DNA of 24,164 bases from RPQJ01 sp041910015 (GTDB lineage: Bacteria; Pseudomonadota; Gammaproteobacteria; Steroidobacterales; Steroidobacteraceae): contig JAYRRR010000066.1 of assembly GCA_041910015.1 (NCBI GenBank), positions 1 through 24,164 on the forward strand, given 5' to 3'. The notes beneath the pieces are model-generated. The model made no database searches and was not told the origin of the DNA. It was given only the letters and a program-made list of their open reading frames with translations. Of this stretch, positions 1 through 6,449 are shown piece after piece (position 1 is the first letter of the stretch; each line of letters starts with the position of its first letter). Both the position numbers and the translations under genes were made by a program.

Positions 1-140
1 CTGCCGATCGCCGTCCCCTTCTGCACCTGGAAGCGATCGATGGCCGCGAGCACGTCGTCGCGCCGCTCGGTGGGGGACTGCACCACCGTCGCGGACGCAG
101 CGAAGGCGACCACACCCACGCGCGTGACGGCCGGCAGATC
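1..140 (-). pseudogene. VWA-domain protein fragment (runs off the left edge)
   Basis: Read on the minus strand, the frame covering 140 down to 1 gives DLPAVTRVGVVAFAASATVV followed by QSPTERRDDVLAAIDRFQ and VQKGTAIG. This is the middle of a von Willebrand factor A domain of the YfbK/BatA-like (Ca-activated channel-like) type, where R-V-G-V-V-x-F-A and the A-A-I-D-R-F-x-x-x-x-G-T-A-I-G block are typical. The frame stays open upstream of base 140, but the residues there (RQARRHRPGLAVA) no longer look like a VWA domain, so the similarity stops at about base 140. The 3' part of the gene lies outside the window. VWA proteins of this type are usually membrane-anchored and sit near MoxR ATPases; neither can be seen here. 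Whether it is a true pseudogene or an assembly chimera is unknown. Confidence 0.65.
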
Positions 141-236
141 GGCGACGGCGAGCCCGGGCCGATGACGGCGCGCCTGTCGGCGCTGTTCCGTGAGCTGACG
201 CAGCGGGAAGGCACCGTCGTCGCGACGAAGGGGTGA
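126..236 (+). pseudogene. C-terminal fragment of a class IV (D-amino acid type) aminotransferase
   Basis: The plus-strand frame ending at the TGA at 234-236 reads DGRQIGDGEPGPMTARLSAL followed by FRELTQREGTVVATKG. The D-G-R-x-I-G-D-G-x-P-G-P-x-T-x-R-L pattern is the usual C-terminal end of PLP-dependent class IV aminotransferases (D-alanine transaminase and branched-chain relatives). Upstream of about base 126 the same frame (HHRRGRSEGDHTHAR) has no resemblance to the family, and most of the enzyme, including the PLP lysine, is missing. The fragment meets the VWA fragment of the opposite strand within about 15 bases. It is a short match, so the family call is moderate. Confidence 0.5.
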
Positions 237-264
237 GCACGGCCCTGTTGCCGTGCGTGGCAGG

Positions 265-1101
265 TCAGACTCCGAGCGCCGCGGCGTGAAACGCGAGATG
301 CTCCGACATGAACGTCTGGATGAACCAGTAGCTGTGGTCGTAGCCCGGCTGCATGCGCAGGCGCAGCGGTTGCCCGGCGCGCTCGCAGGTGGCCGCGAAC
401 AGCTCGGGGCGCAGCTGCTCCGCGAGGAACTTGTCGGCCGTGCCCTGGTCGATCAGGATCTCGCCGGTACGCGGCCGGCGTTCGACGAGCGTTGCGGCGT
501 CGTACTCCTGCCAGGCCGTGCGGTCCGCGCCGAGGTAACCCGTGAACGCCTTCTGGCCCCACGGCACCTGCGACGGCGCGCAGATCGGCGCGAATGCGGA
601 AACCGAGCGGTATCGGCCCGGCTCGCGCAGCGCGCAGACGAGCGCGCCGTGCCCGCCCATCGAATGGCCCATGATCGACTGCCGCTCCCGGTCGGCGGCG
701 AAGTGACCGGCGACGAACTCCGGCAGCTCACGCGTCACATACGAGTGCATGCGGTAGTGCTGCGACCACGGCGCCTGCGTGGCATCGACGTAGAACCCCG
801 CGGCGAGACCGAAATCCCAGCCCGTGTCGTCGCCGGGCAGGCGCGGCTCGCGCGGACTCGTGTCGGGCGCGACCAGCATCAGGCCATGCCGGGCCGCCAG
901 CCGCTGCGCACCCGCCTTGATCGGGAACGTCTCTTCGGTGCAGGTGAGCCCGGCGAGGTAGTACAGCACCGGCACGCGGCCGTCACGCGCCTGCGGCGGC
1001 TCGTACACCGCCAGGCGCATCGGGCCCGCGCACTCGGCCGAGTCGTGGCGGACGAAATGCTGGACGCCGCCGAAGCAGGCGTGCGAGGAGAGGATGTCCA
1101 G
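265..1101 (-). CDS. fghA: S-formylglutathione hydrolase (apparent CTG start)
   Basis: This esterase hydrolyses S-formylglutathione to formate and glutathione in the cytoplasm, the second step of glutathione-dependent formaldehyde detoxification. The alpha/beta-hydrolase features are complete: nucleophile motif GHSMGGHG (Ser147), acid in DQGTADKF (Asp223) and histidine in GYDHSYWF (His256). The 278 aa length is normal for the family, and the N-terminus DILSSHACFGGVQ matches family N-termini. No ATG, GTG or TTG lies between the adhC stop and this N-terminus in frame. A GGAG at 1107-1110 stands six bases before a CTG codon at 1099-1101, so I place the start there; a second CTG at 1111-1113 has no visible ribosome binding site. 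The gene follows adhC on the same strand after 29 bp and is presumably co-transcribed and perhaps translationally coupled with it. Function is certain; the start is inferred. Confidence 0.95.
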   Translation of the reverse strand: MDILSSHACFGGVQHFVRHDSAECAGPMRLAVYEPPQARDGRVPVLYYLAGLTCTEETFPIKAGAQRLAARHGLMLVAPDTSPREPRLPGDDTGWDFGLAAGFYVDATQAPWSQHYRMHSYVTRELPEFVAGHFAADRERQSIMGHSMGGHGALVCALREPGRYRSVSAFAPICAPSQVPWGQKAFTGYLGADRTAWQEYDAATLVERRPRTGEILIDQGTADKFLAEQLRPELFAATCERAGQPLRLRMQPGYDHSYWFIQTFMSEHLAFHAAALGV

Positions 1102-1106
1102 GGCGA

Positions 1107-1110
1107 TCTC
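1107..1110 (-). promoter_or_regulatory. Shine-Dalgarno that decides the fghA CTG start
   Basis: GGAG on the minus strand stands six bases upstream of CTG (1099-1101), right where the conserved FGH N-terminus begins. No conventional start codon is in reach, so this site is the main argument for initiation at CTG. Confidence 0.5.
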
Positions 1111-1130
1111 CAGCGGTGGCGGGCGTCGGT

Positions 1131-2240
1131 CTAGAACGTCACGACGCTGCGGATCGACTCGCCCGCGTGCATCAGGTCGAACGCGTCGTTGATGCGCTCG
1201 AGCGGCATGGTGTGCGTGATCAGCGGATCGATCGAGATCCGGCCGTCCATGTACCAGTCGACGATCTTCGGCACGTCGGTGCGTCCGCGCGCGCCGCCGA
1301 AGGCCGTCCCCTTCCAGACGCGGCCCGTCACGAGCTGGAACGGCCGGGTCCTGATCTCCTGCCCCGCGCCCGCGACGCCGATGATCACCGACACGCCCCA
1401 GCCGCGGTGACAGCACTCGAGCGCCTGGCGCATCAGGTCGACGTTGCCGACGCACTCGAAGCTGTAATCGGCGCCGCCGTCGGTGAGCGCGACGAGATGG
1501 GGCACGAGGTCGCCGGCGACTTCCTTCGGGTTGACGAAGTGCGTCATGCCGAACCGTTCGGCGAGCGGCTTGCGCGCCGGGTTGACGTCGACGCCGACGA
1601 TCATGTTCGCCCCGGCCAGACGAGCGCCCTGGATCACGTTGAGCCCGATGCCGCCGAGACCGAACACGACGACGTTGGCGCCCGGCTCGACTCTGGCCGT
1701 GTTGATGACGGCGCCGATGCCCGTCGTCACGCCGCAGCCGATGTAGCAGATCTTGTCGAACGGCGCGTCCTCGCGGACCCTGGCGACGGCGATCTCCGGC
1801 AGCACCGTGAAGTTCGAGAACGTCGAGCAACCCATGTAGTGGTGGATCTTCGTGCCACCCAGCGAGAAGCGGCTGGTGCCGTCGGGCATGACGCCTTGTC
1901 CTTGCGTCGCGCGGATGGCGGTGCAGAGGTTGGTCTTGCGCGAGGTGCAGCTCCTGCATTCGCGGCACTCCGGTGTGTAGAGCGGGATGACGTGGTCGCC
2001 CTTGCGCACCGACTTCACGCCGGGGCCCACGTCGACGACGACGCCCGCGCCTTCATGACCGAAGATCACCGGGAACAGACCCTCCGGGTCACCACCGGAG
2101 CGCGTGAACTCGTCGGTGTGGCAGATACCGGTCGCCCGGATCTCCACGAGCACTTCGCCGGCCTTCGGCCCGTCCAGGTCGACGGTCTCCACGACGAGCG
2201 GCTGGCCGGCCTCGAAGCAGACGGCGGCGCGGGTCTTCAT
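1131..2240 (-). CDS. adhC: S-(hydroxymethyl)glutathione dehydrogenase / class III alcohol dehydrogenase
   Basis: This zinc enzyme oxidises S-hydroxymethylglutathione, formed from formaldehyde and glutathione, to S-formylglutathione with NAD+. The 369 aa protein has catalytic-zinc ligands Cys40 (GICHTDEF), His62-Glu63 (GHEGAG) and Cys169. The four structural-zinc cysteines are 92, 95, 98 and 106 (CRECRSC...C). The Rossmann motif GLGGIG is at 194-199. Start: ATG at 2238-2240 begins MKTRAAVCFEAGQP, the usual class III N-terminus, and has AGGAG eight bases upstream. The longer open frame to 2360 is not family sequence. The product feeds fghA immediately downstream. The gene is divergent from the secreted-repeat gene at 2359. 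Confidence 0.97.
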   Translation of the reverse strand: MKTRAAVCFEAGQPLVVETVDLDGPKAGEVLVEIRATGICHTDEFTRSGGDPEGLFPVIFGHEGAGVVVDVGPGVKSVRKGDHVIPLYTPECRECRSCTSRKTNLCTAIRATQGQGVMPDGTSRFSLGGTKIHHYMGCSTFSNFTVLPEIAVARVREDAPFDKICYIGCGVTTGIGAVINTARVEPGANVVVFGLGGIGLNVIQGARLAGANMIVGVDVNPARKPLAERFGMTHFVNPKEVAGDLVPHLVALTDGGADYSFECVGNVDLMRQALECCHRGWGVSVIIGVAGAGQEIRTRPFQLVTGRVWKGTAFGGARGRTDVPKIVDWYMDGRISIDPLITHTMPLERINDAFDLMHAGESIRSVVTF

Positions 2241-2358
2241 GCGGGCAACTCCTGCTGGGTTCGGAGCGGACGGTGAAGCGTACACCGGCTGCAACCTTTG
2301 GCGCGGCTGCCGCATCGAACGCTGCACCGGAGGGGAACGGACCACGGAGGCCACCCGC

Positions 2359-2673
2359 ATGAAGCTCCTGACACGCTGCGCGCTGACGCTTGCCTATGCG
2401 TGGTCCGCCGTGGTGCTCGGTGCCGCCGGGTCCGGGTCGTCCGCCGGCGACATCAGCAAGGTCAACGGCCGCGTCCGTGTCGAGGCTGGACAGCAGGCCG
2501 GTGACGTGTCCACCGTCAACGGCAGCCTCACGCTGCGTCACGGTGTGCGCGTCGGCGGCCTCGAGAACGTCAGTAGAGCGACGCGGCGGCGCGAAGTTTC
2601 GCGGCGACGGCTTCGCGCAGCGCAGGCGGAGCAAGCACCTCGACGTCGGGCCCGTAGCGCAGGATGTCCATGA
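2359..2673 (+). pseudogene. Truncated secreted protein with DxSTVNGS-type repeats
   Basis: ATG at 2359 has GGAGG at 2346-2350 and opens a signal peptide (MKLLTRCALTLAYAW...). Two short repeat units follow, GDISKVNGRVRVEAG and GDVSTVNGSLTLRHG. These resemble secreted beta-solenoid-like proteins (DUF4097-like or polymer-forming), where such units run on for much longer. From about base 2570 the frame is simply the antisense of the WYL regulator C-terminus (ATRRREVSRRRLRA...) and ends at 2673 without family character. I read this as an intact 5' end of about 70 codons cut off by a junction at about 2570. The precise family is uncertain; the signal peptide and repeats are directly visible. Confidence 0.6.
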
Positions 2674-3538
2674 CGAGTTCCGGCTCTTTCGCGTAGGGCA
2701 GGCGCAGCAGGTAGGTGCCGTCGAGCTGCAGCTTGCCTTCCTGCCGCGGGTGCCAGACCTCGTTCGCGACCCAGCGCGCCCGGTCCCGCGCGAACAGCAG
2801 TTGTGCCACTTGCGTTTCCGCGCCGGCGAAGATGCCGTAGCCGCTCGCGAAGTGCCGGTCGAGCGTGTCCTCCGCCACGTCCTTCGCCGTCCTGTCGGAG
2901 ACGACCGCCGTCTCGATGGCGTCGACGCCGAAGGTCCGCAGCGCCTGCCGCTTGTGACACCACGCGTCAAGGTACCAGTTGTCGCGGTAGTGCACGAGCC
3001 GCTGCGGCGAGACCTCGCGCTCGACCCGCTCGCCGCTCGCGCGGCGCAGGTGGCGGATCTGGAGCCGCCGGCGCGAGAGCAGGGCCGTGGTCAGCGCGCG
3101 GAAGTGCTTCGGCTCGACCTTGCGCGAGCCCATGGCGAGGATGCGGATGCGCCTGGCGATGTCCGCCGCCGCGTGCTCGCCCGACTCCAGCAGTTCCTTG
3201 AACCGCTGGCGCAGCGGCGCGACCAGGTCGCCGAGCACGCCCGGCTGCAGTTCGCCGAGCAGCCGGTCCATCGTGAGCAGTGCCTGCAACTCGTCGGCGG
3301 TGAACCACAGGCCGGGCAGCTGCCAGAGTTCGCCGTCGGCGACCCCGGTGTCGAAGCGGTACGCTTCCTCCTGACGGTCGTACACGATCGGCGCGTGCAT
3401 GCGGTCCTTCAGGTATTCGAGGTCACGCTTGAAGGTCGCCTTCGACACTTCGAGTTCCTCGAGGAACTCCTGCGTGCGCACGAGCCTGCGCCGGTTGAGC
3501 AGGCCCTGGATCCTGTAGAAGCGCTCGGTCCTGTCCAT
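2570..3538 (-). CDS. WYL-domain transcriptional regulator
   Basis: This 322 aa protein has an N-terminal winged HTH of the DeoR/HTH_11 kind at about residues 1-60 (RFYRIQGLLNRRRLVRTQEF, then LEVSKATFKRDLEYLKDR). A WYL domain at about 150-235 contains the signature NWYLDAWCHKR, and a C-terminal WCX-like extension reaches residue 322 (DVEVLAPPALREAVAAKLR). WYL regulators bind small ligands or nucleic acids through the WYL fold and often control stress, DNA-damage or defence genes. The length is normal and the gene looks intact. It lies 21 bp downstream of the DUF2891 gene on the same strand, suggesting co-transcription. Its stop sits exactly at the junction that truncates the opposing secreted-repeat gene. 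Its target is unknown. Confidence 0.9.
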   Translation of the reverse strand: MDRTERFYRIQGLLNRRRLVRTQEFLEELEVSKATFKRDLEYLKDRMHAPIVYDRQEEAYRFDTGVADGELWQLPGLWFTADELQALLTMDRLLGELQPGVLGDLVAPLRQRFKELLESGEHAAADIARRIRILAMGSRKVEPKHFRALTTALLSRRRLQIRHLRRASGERVEREVSPQRLVHYRDNWYLDAWCHKRQALRTFGVDAIETAVVSDRTAKDVAEDTLDRHFASGYGIFAGAETQVAQLLFARDRARWVANEVWHPRQEGKLQLDGTYLLRLPYAKEPELVMDILRYGPDVEVLAPPALREAVAAKLRAAASLY

Positions 3539-3559
3539 CCCGCTCCGTCCGTCGTTGGC

Positions 3560-4696
3560 TCAGTGCGCGTCGGGCAGGCCCGCGCCGCTCGTCAGGTAGA
3601 CGGCAAACGTGCCCAGCCAGTGCCCGCCTTCGTAGTGTTCGCCGGTGACGGCAGGCAGCGCTGCGCGCGCATGAGCCGTCGCCGCAGCCTCCAGCGCGGC
3701 GATGCGCCGGTCGCCTCGTGGCAAGCCACGCGCGATGCCCTGCAGCATCCACGCACGGCTCAGGTTGAGACCGTCGATGTGCGCGAGCTTGGGGTCACTG
3801 CGGTCCGTGACGACGCCGGGCGTGAGCCAGACCTTGCGCGCCGAGCGTGGAATGCCGGGCAGGAATCGGGACAGCCAGCGACCGTAGTCCGCGGCAGGCA
3901 GAATGCGGCGCATGAGGTCGGCTTCCGCGAGGCAGGGCGAGAGGAAGTCCTCGCCGGACGGTTCGTAGCCGAGAGGGCAGTCGCGGTCGCCGGCGTAGAA
4001 TGCGCGGGCACGCTCTTCGAGCAGCGCGCGCAGACTGGCGTCGCCGGCGACGACGGACCAGTCGTGCACGAGACCGAACGCGAACGCCGTCTGACTGTGC
4101 TCGCCGACGCGGATGGGGAAGTGCAGCCTGGGCAGCCAGTTCCGCAAGCGGTTGGTCGCTTCGGTCTCGAGGGGCGCGAGCGTCGTCGTCCAGCGGCGGG
4201 CGTCCGGGTCGTTCCAGCGGCGCAGTTCCGCCGCCAGTTGCAGCAGCCAGGCGAGACCGTAGGGTCGCTCGAACGATGCGCGTCCCGGCGTCTGCAGGTA
4301 GGCGACTTCGGCGGTGACGTTGGCGGGCGTGAGGCTGCGTTCGAGTGCCGCGCGTGCCGGCGCCGTGAACATTGCGGTGGGGAATTCCCGCGCGAGGCGC
4401 GCGAGCAGCCAGTGACCGTGCACCGACGAATGCCAGTCGTAGCAGCCGTAGAACGCCGGCGTGAGCTCGCGCGGCGGGCGCACGTCGGCGTCGCCACGCA
4501 GGGTGTGCGACAGCTTGTTCGGGTACTCGAGGTGCACACAGCCGAGGGCGAGCGCGGCGAATTTGTCAGCGGCGTCCTCCCCGAGACCGGGCGCCGCCGA
4601 TGCCCCGGCCGGTACGGCCAGCGTCAACGCCAGTGTGGCCAGCGCGCCCGGGAAGAAATGCGTTCGGCGGCAGCGGGTCGGTCGTCGTGCGGTCAT
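3560..4696 (-). CDS. Exported DUF2891-family protein
   Basis: This 378 aa protein starts at ATG 4694-4696. The N-terminus MTARRPTRCRRTHFFPG with a following hydrophobic stretch (ALATLALTLAVPAGASA) is a signal peptide with a basic n-region. The rest matches the DUF2891 pattern: CVHLEYPNKLSH, the FYGCYDWHSSVHGHWLL block, FERPYGLAWLLQLAAEL, EHSQTAFAFGL, and a C-terminal HYEGGHWLGTFAVYL. The alpha-helical, Trp/His-rich layout suggests an (alpha/alpha)-barrel enzyme acting outside the cytoplasm, but no reaction is established for the family. The in-frame ORF extends upstream to 4831, but that stretch is Arg-rich and lacks coding character. It is probably in an operon with the WYL regulator downstream and divergent from the OmpW/OmpA gene. 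Confidence 0.85.
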   Translation of the reverse strand: MTARRPTRCRRTHFFPGALATLALTLAVPAGASAAPGLGEDAADKFAALALGCVHLEYPNKLSHTLRGDADVRPPRELTPAFYGCYDWHSSVHGHWLLARLAREFPTAMFTAPARAALERSLTPANVTAEVAYLQTPGRASFERPYGLAWLLQLAAELRRWNDPDARRWTTTLAPLETEATNRLRNWLPRLHFPIRVGEHSQTAFAFGLVHDWSVVAGDASLRALLEERARAFYAGDRDCPLGYEPSGEDFLSPCLAEADLMRRILPAADYGRWLSRFLPGIPRSARKVWLTPGVVTDRSDPKLAHIDGLNLSRAWMLQGIARGLPRGDRRIAALEAAATAHARAALPAVTGEHYEGGHWLGTFAVYLTSGAGLPDAH

Positions 4697-5064
4697 TCGG
4701 TCCCCGTCGTCGGCGCGGAATCGTCGCACCCCGGCCGCCGCGGTGTCACGCGCCGTCAGCCGGCGCTTGCCGCAGAGTCGGCGACGGTCTGCAGCGCGCC
4801 GGAAAACCGATGGCGAGCGGTTGTTGCACAAATGCGTCAGGCCGGCCGGGGCGTGCGCCGCCGGCCGTCCCGGGGCGTGTCAAGACAATACTGGCTGGTT
4901 CGGTATTACCGGATACCAGACTCTGGACTTTGGATAACAATTACAGCGACAATTCCGGCTGCAGTGCGACTGCGGGCCCACCAGGGGTAAGGGGTGGGCC
5001 AGCGGTGAGCGTACGCCGACAAATCGACAAGGTATGGCAGAAAAGCCACAAGGAGAACGCCTCG
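4697..5064. other. Divergent intergenic region (DUF2891 / OmpW-OmpA), 368 bp
   Basis: No gene is seen here. It is less G+C-rich around 4880-4955 than its surroundings, which is where promoters for the two divergent genes would be expected, but I cannot name a convincing -35/-10 pair. It contains three dyads. One is a GC-rich hairpin at 4840-4866 (GGCCGGC/GCCGGCC). One is a small dyad at 4902-4917 (GGTAT/ATACC). The third is a perfect 8-bp stem at 4975-5000, annotated separately. Confidence 0.5.
4975..5000 (+). promoter_or_regulatory. 5'-leader hairpin upstream of the OmpW-OmpA gene
   Basis: GGCCCACC (4975-4982) and GGTGGGCC (4993-5000) form a perfect 8-bp stem around a purine-rich 10-base loop. 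It ends about 50 bases before the ribosome binding site (AAGGAG, about 5050-5055). There is no T-run, so it is not a standard terminator. A role in mRNA stability or control of outer-membrane protein synthesis is an inference. Confidence 0.45.
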
Positions 5065-6240
5065 ATGTCATCCCGTTACCTGATTCCTCTCGCTGTGGCG
5101 GCGGTGCTCGCGGCGCCGGTCACGGCGTATGCCGATTCGGCCCCGGGCCAACCCAAGGGCGACTGGCTGTTCCGCGTAGGTTTTTCACTCCTCGATCCCG
5201 ACGCGACGAGCCTCGAGAATCCCGGTGGCCTTGGTCTCGGTGACCTCGTCGTCGACAACGACGTGTCGCCGACGTTCAACATCAGCTATTTCCTGACGAA
5301 CCACGTCAGCACCGAGCTGCTGGCGGCGTGGCCGTTCACGCACGGCGTCGACCTGAAGACGGGTACACCCGGCGATGACGCCACGCGCGTGGCCTCGGTC
5401 GATCACCTGCCGCCGACGCTGAGCCTGAACTGGCACTTCAATCCGGAAGGCACCTTCCGTCCGTACATTGGCGCGGGCGTCAACTACACGATGTTCTCGA
5501 GCGAAGAGACGCGTGGCGCGCTCGCGGGCAGCGAGCTCAAGCTCGACGACTCGGTCGGCGCCGCCGGCCAGGTCGGCGTCGACATCGGCCAGGGCAACTG
5601 GTTCTTCAACGCGAACGTCCGCTACATCCAGATCGAGTCGGATGCGACGCTGAATGGCGCCGACATCGGCACGGTCGACATCAACCCGTGGGTCTACGGC
5701 GTGCACGTGGGCTACAGGTTCGGCGCGCCGGCCCCGGTGGCCGCTGCTCCGGAACCGGTCGCGGCTCCGCCGCCGCCCCCGCCGCCGCCCCCGCCGCCGG
5801 CTCCCGCCGATTCGGATGGGGACGGGGTGACGGACGACCTCGACAAGTGCCCGGGCACGCCTGCCGGCACGAAGGTCGACAAGGTCGGTTGCCCGCTCGA
5901 GCAGACCCTGAAGCTGCTGTTCGACTTCGACAGCGCCGAGCTGCGCCCCGAGTCGATCACGGAACTCGAGCGCGTCGTGAAGTTCATGGGTGACGTGCCG
6001 TTCGCCATGGCGCTGGTGCAGGGTCACACCGACAGCGTCGGTGGTGACGCCTACAACCTCGCGCTGTCCGATCGTCGCGCCAAGGCCGTGTTCGACTACC
6101 TGTCGAGCCGTGGTGTCGACCCGGCGCGTCTGAAGTCTGAAGGCAAGGGTGAGGCCGAGCCGATCGCCGACAACAAGACGGCGGATGGTCGCCAGGAGAA
6201 CCGTCGCGTCATGCTGATCCGCACGGATTCGGGCATGTAA
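5065..6240 (+). CDS. OmpW-type barrel fused to an OmpA peptidoglycan-binding domain
   Basis: This is a 391 aa outer-membrane protein. Residues 1-23 are a signal peptide (cleavage near AYA-DS). Residues 24 to about 219 form an OmpW-like eight-stranded barrel: GDWLFRVGFSLLDPD, the VSPTFNISYFLTNHVSTELL segment, PPTLSLNWHF, FRPYIGAGVNYTMF, and a closing strand WVYGVHVGYRFG. A linker of about 30 residues follows with a run of eleven prolines, then a calcium-binding TSP3-like motif (DSDGDGVTDDLDKCPGT). Last is an OmpA C-terminal domain (about 278-391; LLFDFDSAELRPES, GHTDSVGGDAYN, LSDRRAKAV, EGKGEAEP, ENRRV) that grips peptidoglycan. The barrel may carry small hydrophobic molecules, as OmpW does, while tethering the envelope. 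ATG 5065 has AAGGAG ten bases upstream. It appears monocistronic, with a terminator at 6277-6310. Confidence 0.93.
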   Translation: MSSRYLIPLAVAAVLAAPVTAYADSAPGQPKGDWLFRVGFSLLDPDATSLENPGGLGLGDLVVDNDVSPTFNISYFLTNHVSTELLAAWPFTHGVDLKTGTPGDDATRVASVDHLPPTLSLNWHFNPEGTFRPYIGAGVNYTMFSSEETRGALAGSELKLDDSVGAAGQVGVDIGQGNWFFNANVRYIQIESDATLNGADIGTVDINPWVYGVHVGYRFGAPAPVAAAPEPVAAPPPPPPPPPPPAPADSDGDGVTDDLDKCPGTPAGTKVDKVGCPLEQTLKLLFDFDSAELRPESITELERVVKFMGDVPFAMALVQGHTDSVGGDAYNLALSDRRAKAVFDYLSSRGVDPARLKSEGKGEAEPIADNKTADGRQENRRVMLIRTDSGM

Positions 6241-6276
6241 TCGACTCGCAGTCGCCGCCAGGCTGGCTGCAGACAG

Positions 6277-6310
6277 GGCCCCGACGCGCAAGCGCCGGGG
6301 CCTTTGTCTT
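6277..6310 (+). terminator. Rho-independent terminator of the OmpW-OmpA gene
   Basis: GGCCCCG (6277-6283) pairs with CGGGGCC (6296-6302), with further GC pairing inside the loop, followed by TTTGTCTT. It lies 37 bases after the stop codon. Confidence 0.85.
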
Positions 6311-6320
6311 GTGAGGTGCC

Positions 6321-6367
6321 GGTGTTACGGTTTCGGTTCAGGTTCAGGTTCGGGTGCGGGTGTTACG
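6321..6367 (+). repeat. Hexamer array GGTNNN x6 flanked by a 9-bp direct repeat
   Basis: Six consecutive hexamers, all beginning GGT, span 6329-6364 (GGTTTC, GGTTCA, GGTTCA, GGTTCG, GGTGCG, GGTGTT). GGTGTTACG occurs at 6321-6329 and again at 6359-6367, bracketing the array. It lies between the terminator and the methyltransferase gene. It could be a slipped-strand expansion or a set of regulator half-sites; nothing in the sequence decides. Confidence 0.6.
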
Positions 6368-6371
6368 CTTG

Positions 6372-6394
6372 CGGAAACGGCGGTTCTGTTTCCG
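6372..6394 (+). promoter_or_regulatory. Hairpin in the leader of the methyltransferase gene
   Basis: CGGAAAC (6372-6378) and GTTTCCG (6388-6394) form a 7-bp stem with a 9-base loop, 56 bases before the ATG at 6450. It is a candidate operator or leader structure; no T-run follows. Confidence 0.4.
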
Positions 6395-6449
6395 AAACCC
6401 TGACACCGGCATCTTGCCGCCCCTTGCCGCCTCGAAAGGAGTCCGCAGC

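Noticed and set aside
265..1968. Possible adhC-fghA fusion protein of 567 aa
   Set aside because: The upstream part is adhC read out of frame (Arg-rich); only the part from 1101 matches the hydrolase, and its length from there is exactly typical.
4840..4866. GC hairpin as a terminator
   Set aside because: No T-run follows on either strand and neither flanking gene ends here.
2390..4990. Plus-strand open frame of 866 codons
   Set aside because: Antisense of the WYL and DUF2891 genes, which have clear family motifs on the minus strand; the composition is that of a shadow frame.
6329..6364. CRISPR-like or telomere-like array
   Set aside because: Units are 6 bp without spacers, and the array is only 36 bp.
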